Source: Diospyros lotus
Lineage: Eukaryota; Streptophyta; Magnoliopsida; Ericales; Ebenaceae
Length of the DNA stretch: 64,000 bases
Direction of reading: 5' to 3'
NCBI RefSeq assembly: GCF_014633365.1
Contig: NC_068352.1
Span: 30,847,310-30,911,309 of the forward strand
Of this stretch, positions 1 to 12,115 are shown in pieces; positions within the stretch are counted from its first letter, which is position 1; each line of letters starts with the position of its first letter. The translations under genes and the position numbers were made by a program. The notes under the pieces are model-generated. The model saw nothing but the letters and a program-made list of their open reading frames with translations, was not told the DNA's origin and did no database searches.

Positions 1-264
1 ACACATTGTTTAGTGTTTAAGATTTAGGATTTAGCAACATTAATATCATTCATGTGAACCAATGCCACATCTAACTAACTATTCAAATCTAATGATTTGG
101 CCTATTACCTTGTTTTAATTTAATTAATTAGGTTATATGATAGAATAATGAAAGCCATTCGGAAGATAGATCAATACCATATCTTGTTTATATTTTTGAA
201 TAGAAACGCCCCAATCATCCACATAATTTCAAAACTGGCACCATGAATGTATTGTAAGAACTTC
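1..264. other. AT-rich intergenic stretch
   Basis: No open frame, RNA gene or repeat boundary that I can support is visible here. The DNA is AT-rich, as in most of the window. Confidence 0.5.
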
Positions 265-667
265 GCGCCTGTTTGATTGCACTCATTTTCTATGGAAAAT
301 GAATATTTTCCATTTAAGTTCTAACTTTGGTAGTGTTTGATTACACTTACTTTCTAGGGAAATTAAGTTCCCATTTTCGGTCACATGATACTCTTTTCTA
401 GCTTTTGTGGGAAACGATTTTCCTAGGGGGGGCTTGTTTTCCATTTCCAGGCAATTCAATCACCACACGCACAACACATTCACTTCTGTCCACCTCGATT
501 TCTCTAGTTCCTCTCCTATTCGAGCTGGCTTCGTCCCCTTCCTTTTCGTCGCCATCTATTGCCAAAGTCGAGCCTCGACTCGGGCTTCGTCGCCATCTCC
601 AACTTCCTATGAGTTGCCATCCATCGCCGAAGACGAGCTCCGTATTGGGCTTCGTCACCATCTCCAC

Positions 668-701
<34 letters not shown>

Positions 702-1327
702 CACAGTGACGGCAACAACGTTACAGCTGACCCAGATGGCGACGATGGGGTTGGAGGAGCCGATGGTGTAGAAGATCGACGATGGGGTTGGAGGAGCCGA
801 TGGCGAGGATCGACGATGGCGAGGATTTGGTTGTTGGCCATGGTCGCGGGAGATCGAGGCTGACCTAGAAGATTGACGATGGGGTTGTCGGCCCGATCTT
901 CTGCACCTTCAGAAATGCCTAGCAAAGGCAATGGCGAGAGGGAGACACGGGAGGGAGACAGAGAAGGTGAGAAAGTGGGTTTGGAGTGAGAGAAGGTGAG
1001 ATCGTGGGTTTTTTAATTTTTGAGTGTATTTTTATTTTATTACTATATTTCATAACGAATTAATAAATGGAGAGTGTTTATTATTATTTTTAATTTTTTG
1101 TGATAAATAAAATGTATAGAAATGAAAAATAAAAATTATCAAATTCTATAAAAAATATTACTAATCAAACAGCAAAAGATGGAAAATAACATCATTTTCT
1201 AGGTAAAAAATTATACCAATCAAACAGTTTAAACTTCTAATTTCTAGGAATTCATTTTCCCTGCAATTCAATTCTCTGGAATTCATTTTCTTTCTACCCA
1301 AATTCCACCCTTACAATCAAACGCACC
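265..1327. mobile_element. Terminal-inverted-repeat DNA transposon (MITE-like), copy A
   Basis: The left end (GCGCCTGTTTGATTG) and the right end (CAATCAAACGCACC) are imperfect inverted repeats. Inside them are further inverted AAAATGAATTCC-type blocks: left near 288-345, right near 1180-1305. The middle (about 480-960) is GC-richer, with repeated 'cgccatctcc' phrases and a GA tract. It resembles a captured gene 5' end, but its open frames look like repeat translations. The TTTGATTG end is of the kind seen in PIF/Harbinger or related MITEs; that family assignment is inference, and no clean target duplication was found. A second copy of the same family starts at 5437. Confidence 0.5.
671..699. 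repeat. (AG)n microsatellite
   Basis: A pure AG dinucleotide run inside the transposon copy at 265-1327. It produces spurious RERERE and SLSLSL open frames on both strands. Confidence 0.9.
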
Positions 1328-1766
1328 ATTCATTTTTTCACATTTGTTATTTGTTTATACTTTAAACCCATTTGTTTATTCATAAAAAATGATATATTTA
1401 TGAAAAACAAAAACACAAAGTTATTTGATAAATTTAATTATGTTATTTTTTTCATATATAATTTTTTTTTGTAAGTCTATGTAATATAATTTTATTTTAA
1501 TTTAATAGTTATAAATATTTATCAAAAAAAGAATCACATATTTTTTTTCTATAATTAGCTCATTGAAAAATTCTCAAAATTTCTATCGCTTATGCTAGGA
1601 CATATCAGAGTATCACATCCAAAACTAAATGAAATATGAAAAAAAAGATCTAAACTATCATTATATGTTTACATTTCTCCTAACATAAAAAATATATACA
1701 AATGTTAGAGGAAATCTTCAATTAAGTTTATTTTCAAATTTGAACTCATGATCTTCATTTGTCTTA
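1328..1766. other. AT-rich intergenic stretch
   Basis: Low-complexity A/T runs with no coding potential or repeat boundary that I can identify. Confidence 0.45.
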
Positions 1767-2018
1767 CCTCCCTAAGTATTATAAGTGTTATGTGAATGTT
1801 AACATTTGTGATACCAACACGTAGTTACTCATCAAACAAATACTTCGAGAAAACCACGGTGAGTAAGCATTATAAGATTTTTTATGTGAAATCGACATTT
1901 GTGATGAAGAAGACACCCGATTACTCATCTAAATAATACTTAGAGGCACAACCACTTTTTCACTATCCCTAAGCATTATTTGGCTTTTGACGCAAATATC
2001 GACATTTGTGATGAAAAT
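1767..2018. repeat. About 100-bp degenerate tandem repeat (left part)
   Basis: Three diverged units each contain a '(c/g)taag(c/t)attat' segment, then 'acatttgtgat', then 'ttactcatc(a)aataatactt'. They start near 1772, 1864 and 1969. The third unit stops at 2018, where an LTR begins. Its missing second half ('actcgattactcatcaaataatac') reappears at 30944, so this array is the original insertion target. Confidence 0.7.
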
Positions 2019-2948
2019 TGTTAAGACTCGCTCCCAGATTTTCTTGCTAGCATAGGAAGTCTGAGAGATTGTTCATTCAAAATGGATACACTTATTCAAC
2101 ATTTCCAAATATTTCTTTTCTGAATTTGCTCACTAACAAAAGGAGCCAAACTAAATTATACAATATTCCTTACAATATCATCTTAAGGTTACCACCCATA
2201 CATTTTCGAAATAAAGGCACAAAGATTTTAGATACATAATGAAATACTCTACTCATGCCCTCAAAACTATATCCATGGATCTTGAGGTTAGGACATCTCT
2301 ATACACATCTAATTGAGATTCATCCCAAATAACTATATTTCCCTTTTCTGTAATGACAAAAGAAGTAAGGGTGAGCCACAAGGCCTAATAAGTATATAGC
2401 AAAGAGAAGTATCAATAGATCGATATATAAAAGTATGAATAATTCATAGCTAATGAAAAATCATTACTTGACATATAAACATCAATTGGGTTTATACCTT
2501 CTACACTTGACAACAACATCCTTAAAGAAATGTCATTTCTTACTTTTTATCAAAACATATTTTTTAATATGAGCCATAAGACTCAACAAATATATAGAAA
2601 TAACGAAAAATGGATACGATTTTCCCTAAACATCATGCATATCATATCATATATGGAAATACCCAGTCTCATATGCATAAACGTCACACAATCCATGTCA
2701 TGTGGTTATATAACTTGATACCTGGCCATAACTAGCTATAACATAACTGCATAGATGCACACATATGGTTTTTTAGGCCACATAAATTGCATACACTGAC
2801 GCCCAAGTTCCAGTATACAAACTTGCCAGTAGCCAAGAACATGCTACCAAATCAATCACATGAGCCCAAGGCTTTCATACCACATCCATAGATATCATAT
2901 GCATTACCATTGTCATCATGTGCCATAACACTCACAATCTCATCAATG

Positions 2949-3091
2949 TCACAAGTTATTGTGGGTCTTAAACCCCCCCAATTTTATGCATCACAAGATA
3001 TAGCTATTGTGGGACTTAAACCCTTTAGTCTTACGCATCACAAGATATAACTGCTGTGAGACTCAAACCCTCCAGTCTTACGCATCACAAT
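2949..3091. repeat. 42-47-bp tandem repeat inside the LTR
   Basis: Three units begin 'tcacaag' at 2949, 2991 and 3038, each containing 'tgtgggacttaaaccctttag'-like sequence. The array lies inside the LTR-like sequence. Confidence 0.75.
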
Positions 3092-3825
3092 CACAAGCCA
3101 ATTCCATCACCACTACCACCATACGGTATAATTACGCGAACACATCGCAATGCAATGCAACACATAATGAATGCAATGGCTCTTGCAGCATTAACGTGAT
3201 GTCAAGGTTCGCATAAGCCAAATATCAGGTCATGCTACACCCACATAGGAATTCACACACACAAATACTTTAATACATGTGTTCGCCTAACATACACAAA
3301 GTTAGCACTCAATAGGCCAACCGTGTCATTCCAATACTCACGCTTCCAACACATATATAGCATGACCCCCCAATGAATGCAACCCATGACCCAACATCAT
3401 AATGCAAAGCAATATAGTAACACAATGAAATACAACGTAGCCACAAGCAATGTTATAACAAGTAACATTCACACCCTCAATTTTTGTCCATTAAGATTCT
3501 TGGCTATTTCACATAATTCAACATTTAAATAGATTCCACCACATTAATTAAGTCCAATTATTTGATAATATTGATAACCGGGTTAAGGTGGAAGCATTGA
3601 TTCCAAAATTTAAGATTGAGCGAATTTTAAGGAAGGAGAAAATTACAATCAAGCATACATTTCAAAGGAAGCCCACATGATCAATAGTTGACTAAATGGT
3701 TCAAATTCTATATAAATCGAAACTTATCGAGTTAGCGTCGCAACAAAAAAAAATGGATCTTAATTCTAATATCGGGACAAAAAGTTATGGTTTAAAGAGT
3801 GCAAGGTGCATAATCTGAAAGAAAG

Positions 3826-3960
3826 GGCTTAGTCGACTAAAGAAATGCTTAGTCGACTAAGGCTTAGTCGATTGAGAAGATTGCTTAGTCGACTGGGCCG
3901 AGAGTTGGCACAAAAATTTGAGAAAATTGGCCTCTACTGAGTCAACTAAACCCCAATATT
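3826..3960. repeat. CTTAGTCGACTAA short repeat cluster
   Basis: Four close copies of the palindromic phrase CTTAGTCGACT(A/G) lie within about 75 bp, followed by the weaker relatives 'gagtcaactaaa' and 'agtagactcaa'. The cluster is inside the LTR-like sequence. Confidence 0.7.
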
Positions 3961-4253
3961 AGTAGACTCAACGCACACATAAAGCATTAATGGACCCGAA
4001 ACACCCCAAAACGAACCACCACTAGCTTCCTAATTAACCCACAAATGTCATTTCTTGAACGAAAAATAGCGTGAACAAGCCCCAATGAGACCAACAACAA
4101 GACCTAATAAAAGATTTAGACAAGCCATAAGATTTAAGGAGAAATGAAGATAATCACACAACCAATATAAAATTAGTTTTTTAACAATGAGGGGATGAAG
4201 AACCATGAAGCATTTCGACGCTGCAATGGAAAACACTATAAGAAAACCTGCGT

Positions 4254-4680
4254 TTAGAGACGGATTTTTGAGATGAACTTTTCCGTCTCAAATTAGAGAC
4301 GGATTTAAAGATTGAACCCTTTTGAGACGAATTTTTTCCGTCTCAAATTGGAGACGGATTTTGAGATGGAAAAAAATCCGTCTCTAAATAGAGACAGATT
4401 TAGAGACGGAAATTAATCTATCTCAAAATTGAGACAGATTTTGAGACAGAAAAAATCCGTCTCAAAGATTTAAGACGGATTTATTTCAGTCTCTAATTAC
4501 AGATGGATTTTTTTCCGTCTGTAAATCCGTTTGTAATTTGAGACGGAAAAAAATTCGTCTCAAATTTGAGACGAATTTATTTCCGCCTCAAATTACAAAC
4601 GATAAAAATCTGTCTCAAAATTCGTCTTAAATTTGAGACAGATTTCGAGATGGATTTTTTTCCGTCTCGAAGTCCGTCTT
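4254..4680. repeat. 5' subterminal repeats of the big CACTA
   Basis: Dense direct and inverted copies of GAGACGGAttt / aaaTCCGTCTC. In the CACTA family such arrays bind the element's DNA-binding protein, and this is presumably the same. Matching repeats occupy the other end (29755-30095). Confidence 0.88.
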
Positions 4681-5407
4681 TAATTGAAAATTAAATATAA
4701 TTATTTAATTTAAAGTCTATTGAAAGTTTATTTAATTATATAAATAATAAAATAAAAAATTTAATGAAAAGTGTATTAGAAAATGTAAACTAAATATAAA
4801 ATTTTATAAAACATATAAAACACATATTTTATATTTTATTAAATATAAAACACACACTCCATTTTAATTAGTAATATTAATAATATAAATACTATATTTT
4901 AATATTATAAAACCCTATAAATAAAATATATACTAAACATACACTACATTTTAAATTTGAAGGACATACAATGAGGGAATCAAATATTAAAAAATAATTA
5001 AATTAAAAGTTAATCAATCTACAACTTAAGATGATTAAATAATTAAAAAAATTTAAATCAATTCAAAAAAATATTAAATAATAAAATTATAGACATGCAA
5101 TAATAAATATATAAATATTAATTTTCTTAAAGGAATCAACAAAAAAAAAAATGGTGCTACTTATGCGACTCGTGTCACATTTAGTAGATGTTCAACTAAC
5201 ATTTATTCATATCTATTATATTCATCTTATGAATATAGGCATGTGACTCATTATGCATTAAGATTAATATTTCATGCTAATTAAAAGAAATAGTCCATGT
5301 GTCAATTTATAATCGATTTATCATATTTTTCTTTTATAAGAAATCTAAGGACTATTTATTTATTTAAGGATGCATGATAGGTTAAAGACATATTCAATTT
5401 AACCCCT
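4681..5407. other. AT-rich 5' interior of the CACTA element
   Basis: Low-complexity AT-rich sequence with no convincing exon. A poly-A run near 5140 is the only notable feature. Confidence 0.45.
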
Positions 5408-5528
5408 AAAGATTTCGACAATGCCATTCACAGTAAGGGCCTATTTGATTGCACTTAATTTCCATAGAAAAGATTTCGACAATGCCATTCACAATAAGGG
5501 CCTATTTGATTGCACTTAATTTCCATAG
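5408..5528. repeat. 60-bp tandem duplication at a transposon end
   Basis: The segment starting 'gatttcgacaatgcc' and ending 'ttccatagaaaa' occurs twice in a row, each time including the GGGCCTATTTGATTGC transposon terminus. The duplication copied the end of the element plus its flank. Confidence 0.85.
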
Positions 5529-6480
5529 AAAATGACTATTTTCCATCTAAATTCTAACTTTTATAGTGTTTGATTACACTTATTTTCCAGGGAAATTAAG
5601 TTCCCATTTTCGCTCACGTGAGGCCCTTTTCTCGCTTTTGCTAGAAATGATTTTCCTAGGGGGGGTGTTTTACATTTATAGGGAATGCATATCCGCGCGC
5701 ACAACACATTCGCACCCTCCACTTGATTTCTTTAGGGTTTCCTCTCCCATTCGAGCTGCCTTCGTCTCTGTTCACCTCGATTTCTCTAGGGTTTCCTTTC
5801 CCATTCAAGCCGCCTTTGTCCCTGTCCACCTCGATTTCTCTAGGGTTTCTTCTCCCATTCGAGTCGCCTTCGTCCCCTTCCTCTTTGTCGCCATCCACCG
5901 TCGAAGTTGAGCTTATACTTGGGCTTCGTCGCCATCTCCGACTTCTTGTGAGTCGCCATCCACCTCTGAAGAAGACCATCTCCGACTTCTTGTAACTCGC
6001 CATCCATCTTCGACTCGGGCTTCGTCACCATCTCCACAAAACTCCAGCTCTGACTTTGTTTTCGTCGCCATCTCCGCGGAAGACCACCTTTGATTTCAAG
6101 TTTCACACCACCAGCGTATCTTCATCTTCTTCCATGGTAAGGTTTTCGTCCTCGTTCTGTTCTTATTTATGTAGATCTGACGAGAGATCTTGGTATTCAT
6201 CCACCGATCTTGGTCTTCGACCATTGATCTGGAGTCTTTGTCCACCGGAAGCGATCTTTTTCTCTGTTTCAGCGAGTGATCTTGGTTTCTGTTTCAGCGA
6301 GCGATATTCGTGTTCACCATCTCCGTCGAAGTCGACCTCCAATTCCGATTTGCATACCGTTGTTCATCCTCGTCGCTATCTTTGTCCACGGTAAGCTTTC
6401 GTCGCCATCTTGGGTAATTTTTGTTCTAAAAATTTATAATTTTACAGAAAACTTCTCATTTATATATAGATGTTTAGGGT
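5437..6480. mobile_element. Terminal-repeat DNA transposon, copy B (right end lost)
   Basis: The sequence from GGGCCTATTTGATTGC onwards parallels copy A (265-1327): the same TTTGATTACACTTA..., the same 'aattaagttcccattttcg', and the same 'gattttcctaggggggg'. Its interior expands a roughly 45-bp unit ('cctcgatttctctagggtttc...ttcgtc') repeated about three times at 5725-5880, then 'cgccatctccgacttc' repeats. No matching right terminus was found, so 6480 is an estimate. The open frames here translate repeats and are not called as genes. Confidence 0.5.
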
Positions 6481-6510
6481 TGCTTTGTGGTAATTTTTGT
6501 ACTAAAAATT

Positions 6511-6776
6511 TATAATTACAGACCAATTTTTGTATCATCTTGGTCTTTATTTAGGGTTGCTTTGTCTCACATTATGCATATAATATTTTGTATAAAAATT
6601 GTGTCTCATTGGATAGGCAGTGGCGATGAAAATTATAATTACAGACCAATTTTTGTATCATCTTGGTCTCTGTTTAGGGTTGCTTTGTCTCACATTATGC
6701 ATATAATATTTTGTATAAAAATTGTGTCTCATTGGATAGGCAGTGGCGATGAAAATTATAATTACAGACCAATTTT
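6511..6776. repeat. 123-bp tandem repeat
   Basis: Two full copies plus a partial third, with identical anchors 'tataattacagaccaatttt' at 6511, 6634 and 6757. The 123-bp period is a multiple of three, so an open frame runs through with a 41-residue repeat. I see no sign that it is a real protein. Confidence 0.9.
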
Positions 6777-8753
6777 CTCTAATCATTGTATGTCACAGTA
6801 AGGATTAATTTTACTATTTAGTTTGTGTAAAATTATGTGAGTTTTTGTTCACTTTTAATGGTGAAAATATTTTGGTACAGTACCGTTGTTTTATGATTAT
6901 ACAAATTTGTCAGGCCCTGCCCTGTGATTTCCTTGAATGTAGAGTTGAAGAACAGGAGAAATAGAGACAAAGGGGAGAGAAACCGAGAGAGAATAAGGGA
7001 AAAAATTGTTGGGGTGGGGGGTGAAGAGATCTTTAATTATTATCCTTTTATAATTTCAATAAAGAAGTGTATAGCTTTATATATCAGCTATTCATAATTT
7101 TTAATGAGTAATTATCACTTCTCCATTACAAGTAAGTGTGCTCCTTAATTGCTCCATAACTATACCAATATGAAAATAAAGATAATAACTAACTCTTTTT
7201 TAAATTAATACAATCTACAAAACTAAAAGTTGAAAATATCTAGCTAAGTGGTGACAAAATTTTTGTTGTTAGGCTGTGTGTTGACTGCAAACAGTATCCA
7301 CATAGATGAGAGGCAGATAGAGGCTGATCTTAATTAGCCCGTGCCAAAGATCTGATAGATGCTTCAATGGCTTGGCTTCCCTGTATTGTCCCTGTGTGTA
7401 GTGTGATTTAACTTCTCGTCTGTTTTTGCTTCATTAGTTAGATGAAAACCCTAATAAGACCTGACTGATTGGTACGTAACATCATTTGTGGTCCTCAACT
7501 GAGAACTTTAGCAGTGTTAGGAAATAATCAAGTCAAAAAACTTGGGAACTCTCAAGAGAATGTTTGTAACCATTCTACTTATTGTGCCTTTGATGGGCAT
7601 TTAGAAGCAAAAGGAGTTCAAGTAGACTAGGTAAAACCTAAAGGGACCTTCCAACCTTTGATGAGAAGGTTAGTTGAAGCTCCAAAACTACGATTTCTGG
7701 ACTGACTTTGCTGAAATGTTTCAAGCTTATTGTGATGCCTCAGAAGTGGGTGGGTGGGCGTTAGTTGAATCTGCCCTTCTGCAAGAAGGGCTAATTTTGG
7801 TGAGAAGCTTTTAGTGATAAAGCTCTCAAATCCCATCTTGATAATTGCGTGGCTCATACTCAATGCCTCGTTGATTGGAGAGGCTTAGGTATACCCAATT
7901 CTAACTATAATTGGATTTTGAGTCAATTGATTGCTAACCCTTGGGAAGATCTGGACTCAAATTCGAGAACGGGCTTTCTTAGCCTGGGAACAATGACGTA
8001 GATGCTATTAAAATCATATTTTTGTTTTTATATTTTCTCTATTTTTTTTTTATGTTGTTACTTGAATTTTTTATATTTTGCTTTGTCTCACATCATTGGA
8101 TTTTGTTGATTTTTTGGATTAGTCTATTGATTGATTAGGAAAATGTGATTAGTGGGTGGATTATTCTTCATCTTGGATTAGCAGCATTACCAAATGATGA
8201 GGTTTCCCACTAATTCATCATGTACTGTTTCATTTTAATATAAAAATGAAACAATTACTGTTCAACTGAAATGCCTTGGGATTATTCAATGTTGTGACAA
8301 TGATTTAATTTGGGGTTAGGTTTAGGTCTTGACTTCACCTACTCAACCCAAATAGATTATCCCATATAAAAATCTCTTAAATACTTATCTTACCTAGTAT
8401 TAATTAGTAGCATGATATATTCTTTGAATTTTTTTCTTTTTTTTTTTAAGTTTAGTTTAGGTAGGGGTATTTCGTTTCACACAATAATTTGTCAATATTA
8501 ATTGTTCATAAATGAGTTGTTTAAATATAAAATTACTGCACATTAATTTGAGTTTTCAAATAAATTGCATAATTTTGTTTTTGTTCTTGGAAGCTGCATA
8601 ATATTGGTAATCACTGTATAAGTCTTGAAGCCTTGATTTAAACCAACCATACTTGATTTTGATGGCTAAATTGGTTTAGTTCTAACTCTAAAATTAAAAT
8701 TTTGATTATAATTTAATTGCATCGAGATCATATTAAAATTATATAGAACTTGT
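6777..8753. other. Unassigned interior of the CACTA element
   Basis: No convincing exon. A GA-rich patch at 6945-7020 and scattered short open frames are present. The stretch 7640-8000 is less AT-rich than its surroundings and could be a decayed coding fragment, but I cannot name it. Confidence 0.35.
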
Positions 8754-8811
8754 ATTTAATTAGTCATAATATGATATATATATATATATATCATATTATG
8801 ACTAATTAAAT
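8754..8811. repeat. 58-bp perfect palindrome
   Basis: The 29 bases of 8754-8782 are the exact reverse complement of 8783-8811. The arm reads ATTTAATTAGTCATAATATG followed by an AT run at the centre. Such a perfect dyad can fold into a cruciform; its origin (a MITE relic or an inversion at a repaired break) is unknown. Confidence 0.95.
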
Positions 8812-9609
8812 AGCAGTGGGCAAGAAAACAGATGTTCCTCTTTTCAAGGCCTCTTTGTTGAGCAAGAACTATCTTAAAATATTTATGATCTTGCATTTTC
8901 AATTGTTATTTGTGCGAATGTCTATCATTATGAACATGTTGGTAATTATCTGTAAGATGAATTTTGTTGTGATTTTAAACAATCTTATAGGGGGTATAGT
9001 CCGGTTAGATGGGAGACTCTGCTGGATTTTAAAAGGAAATTATATTAAATAAAGAATATAATTAATTAAATAATTTTCAGCAATTTAGTTAAATTTGTTA
9101 GAAATTAGTCTTAGATTCTCATTCGGTGACGTCCTCGATGGAGCGAGGAGGTCACTGAATTGTCTAGTTGGACAATCTAAAAATTTGATGTCATGTTGTG
9201 TGCCCGGTGGATACGCATTAATTTACTCATGCATGATACGAAAATTCGGTAGCATCTCATGTTGTTCTCTAGTTGAATATAGGAATATGTTCTGATTTAT
9301 ATGATTGACTCAAATTGAGTGTAACTCGTATGAATCAGCACATAATCCTTATTATGCATTTGGAGAACTGCGTTGGGATGCTGCCGAAATTTCGTACCGT
9401 GAGTAAATGCGTATGCCAGTGGTCATATCATGACTCATTTCCAGATGGGATAGGTTCCAACCTTCAAATTTTAAGGAGTTATAAGGAGTGGTTTAGTGGA
9501 TAAAGATTGAAAAAAAACTCAGATAAAAAAACTTTTGTAATTGTCTTTGTACATATATGGCTAAGGGAATATTATATATATTAGCCATAGGGGTTGAGAG
9601 TTTTGATGT
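8812..9609. other. Leader region upstream of the tnp2 gene
   Basis: Moderately AT-rich, with short open frames only. It should hold the promoter and a possible first exon of the tnp2 gene, because the frame at 9610 opens just upstream of a splice-acceptor-like 'atattgcag' (ending 9640). I could not identify that exon. Confidence 0.35.
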
Positions 9610-10897
9610 GTGCTAAGAATTGATGTGAATATATTGCAGATCATTGACGTACATGAGCAGCGAGGGATAACAAATGAGTTCATATGCGGAGTTGAGAGCT
9701 TCATACATTATGTATGTGCTCGACCACAGTTCACACAAGACGATGAGACCTTAAGGTGTCCGTGTGTTAAGTGTCGATGTAGAAAATTTCTAAGTGTGGA
9801 TGATGTGAAGTTGCATCTTTATCAGAAGGGATTCATGGCCCATTACTATTACTGGACATGCCATGGGGAAGATGAGCCTCCCATGGAATCCCAGGTCCGA
9901 ACGAGTACTGGTGCATATAATGAAGCACAAGGGGTTTACGAGGATAATCCAAATCCATATGATGCAATGGTGATGGATGGTGTAGGTCCTTCTGTTAGAG
10001 CACATACGTTGGAAAACGAAGAAGAAGAGCCCAATGTAGATGCACAAAACTTCTATGAAATGTTGGATAATGCAAGAACACTTATATATGATGGTTGCAC
10101 TACTGATCACACCGAACTTTCTACAGCGATGAGGATGCTTAGTATTAAGGCTGATTTCAACTTACCTAAGCAATGCTATAATGCTTGGGTGAAACTAATA
10201 AATGAGTTGATACCCGAAGGCAACCGGATGCCCAAGGACTTTTACAGGACAAAGAAGATGGTTTCTAAGCTGGGCCTTGGATTCCAAAAGATTTATTGTT
10301 GTGTTAATATGTGTATGCTTTATTTTAAAGATGATACAAATGCAACCGAGTGCAAGTTTTGTCATGCCCCACGATATACAAGCCGCAAGGTAGGTCCTGG
10401 GAGGCGAAAAGATGTTCCAATTAAACGAATGTGGTATTTACCTATAACACCTAGGCTCCAGAGGCTTTACGCGTCGAAGACAACAGCTGGAGAGATGAGA
10501 TGGCACTATGAAAACCCACAGGAGCTAGGTGTGTTGTCCCACCCATCTGATGGAGAAGCATGGAAGCATTTCGATAATGTGCATCCTGATTTTGCTCGTG
10601 AACCACGCAATGTCAGGCTTGGGCTGTGTGCTGATGGCTTCACACCGTATGGTAAATCTGGGAAAACCTATTCATGTTGGCCTGTGATTGTCACTCCTTA
10701 TAATCTTCCTCCATGGATGTGCAAGCGACAAGAGTATTTGTTTTTTACAATAATCATCCCTGGTCCTTACAATCCGAAATCCAAAATAGATGTGTTCCTA
10801 CAACCTCTCATAGATGAGTTGAAAATGTTATGGGATATTGGCGTGCCAACATATGATATTTCACTAAAACAAAACTTTCAAATGAGGGTTGCACTAA
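9610..10897 (+). pseudogene. tnp2-type CACTA transposase, 5' part
   Basis: This is the N-terminal portion of the main En/Spm-type transposase, which cuts the terminal repeats of CACTA elements in the nucleus. A Transposase-associated zinc-finger-like domain lies at residues 14-85 (Cys residues in CPCVKCRCRKF, then HYYYWTCHGE). The tnp2 core begins near residue 290 with MRWHYENP, LSHPSDGEAWKHFD, RNVRLGLCADGFTPYG, PYNLPPWMC and IPGPYNPKSKIDVFLQPL. The frame is open to the point where the 8.6-kb CACTA inserted after codon 'cta' (10894-10896). The rest of the gene resumes at 19490. The true start may lie in an upstream exon, since 9641 follows an acceptor-like site. The identification is firm from these motifs; activity is excluded by the insertion and by stops further on. 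Confidence 0.9.
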
Positions 10898-10911
10898 CAC
10901 TACAAGAATTT

Positions 10912-11830
10912 TGGGATTTAGCGACGGAATATTTCCGTCGCTAAATCCAAAATTCCGTCACAAAATATATTTAGCGACGGAAACATTCCGTTGTTTCCGT
11001 CGCTAAAGTCTGTGTCGCTAAATTTTCTTTGCGATGGATCCGTCGCTATTTTAGCGACGTCTTAGGGACGAAAATATTTCCGTCGCTAAATGTATTTTTT
11101 TAAAAAAATTGCGACGGAATATTTTCGTCGCAATATTTTAAAAAAAAAAAATTTAATTATTATTGTTTATTAGAGACGAAAAATTCCGTCGCTATTATTT
11201 TTAAAAAAAAATATTTAAAATATAGCGACGGAATATTCTGTCGCTAATTAAAAAAAAGAATTTTTTTATTTTTTTTTAAATGCTGCGACGGAAATATCCG
11301 TCGCAATTTTTTTTAAAAAAAGAAATTCTTCTTTTTAGCGACGGAATATTCCGTCGCTAATTAAAAAAAAGATTTTTTTTTTTTTTAAATGCTGCGACGG
11401 AAATATCCGTAGCAATTTTTTTTTAAAAAAGAAATTCTTCTTTTTAGCGACGGACTATTCCGTCGCTATATTTTAGAATTTTTTTATGAAATTTATAATA
11501 TTTTAAATTTTTTATTGTATTAACTATATCAACGGAAATTTTTCGTCGCTATTAGTTTAGAATTTTTTATTCAATTAATATAGCGACGGAAGTTTCCGTC
11601 GCTAATATTTTTTCAATTTTTTTTAAAATTAATTATAGCGACGGAAAATTCCGTCGCTACGAATTTTTTTTAATTTTATTAAATTAATTATAGCGACGAA
11701 ATTTTCCGTCGCTGAAGTAAATTAAAAATATATTAAAAATTTATTGCGACGGAATAATTCCGTCGCAATATATTAATTTTTTTTTAAATTTTAGCGACAC
11801 AATTTTTTTCCGTCGCTAAAAGTTATACAT
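10912..11830. repeat. Phased palindromic subterminal repeats, left end
   Basis: About sixteen GCGACGGA-N-TCCGTCGC palindromes, separated by A/T-rich spacers. In the best part the starts are 11285, 11338, 11394, 11447 and later 11583, 11638, 11693, 11746 and 11794, a spacing of mostly 53-56 bp. A 109-bp unit holding two palindromes is itself duplicated (11285-11393 and 11394-11502). These are the presumed transposase-accessory binding sites. Confidence 0.9.
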
Positions 11831-12115
11831 TTTTTAATTTTATTTTAATTTAATTATTTAATTTTAAAATTTATTTATAATTATTTATTAAACAAATTAT
11901 ATAAAAATTCCAAAATTTATATTTATAATATAAAAATTAATATTCAAACAAAATACTAATAATTGTCTATTACATGCTAATATAATTGTCTGTTACATAC
12001 CAATCGTTACATAAAAATTTTAATTTAATTATTTAATTTTGTATAAACTATTTATATTTATCATATGTTAAATTAGTTATTTATGTTACTAAATTAACAC
12101 ACATATCTATATACA
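11831..12115. other. AT-rich spacer
   Basis: A/T-rich filler between the subterminal array and the Helitron. Its last bases (attaacacacatatctat...) are the left half of the Helitron target site. Confidence 0.5.

Noticed and set aside
405..863. Overlapping 100-150-codon open frames rich in Ser/Arg/Pro, also at 5566-6100
   Set aside because: They run in two or three phases and on both strands through short repeats and an AG microsatellite. No domain is recognisable, and they lie inside a repeated transposon.
9790..10110. 106-codon minus-strand frame
   Set aside because: Antisense shadow of the tnp2 N-terminal region.
11285..11830. CRISPR array
   Set aside because: Regular spacing of short palindromes resembles one, but the spacers are A/T-rich and alike, the repeats vary, and this is a CACTA subterminal region in a plant genome.
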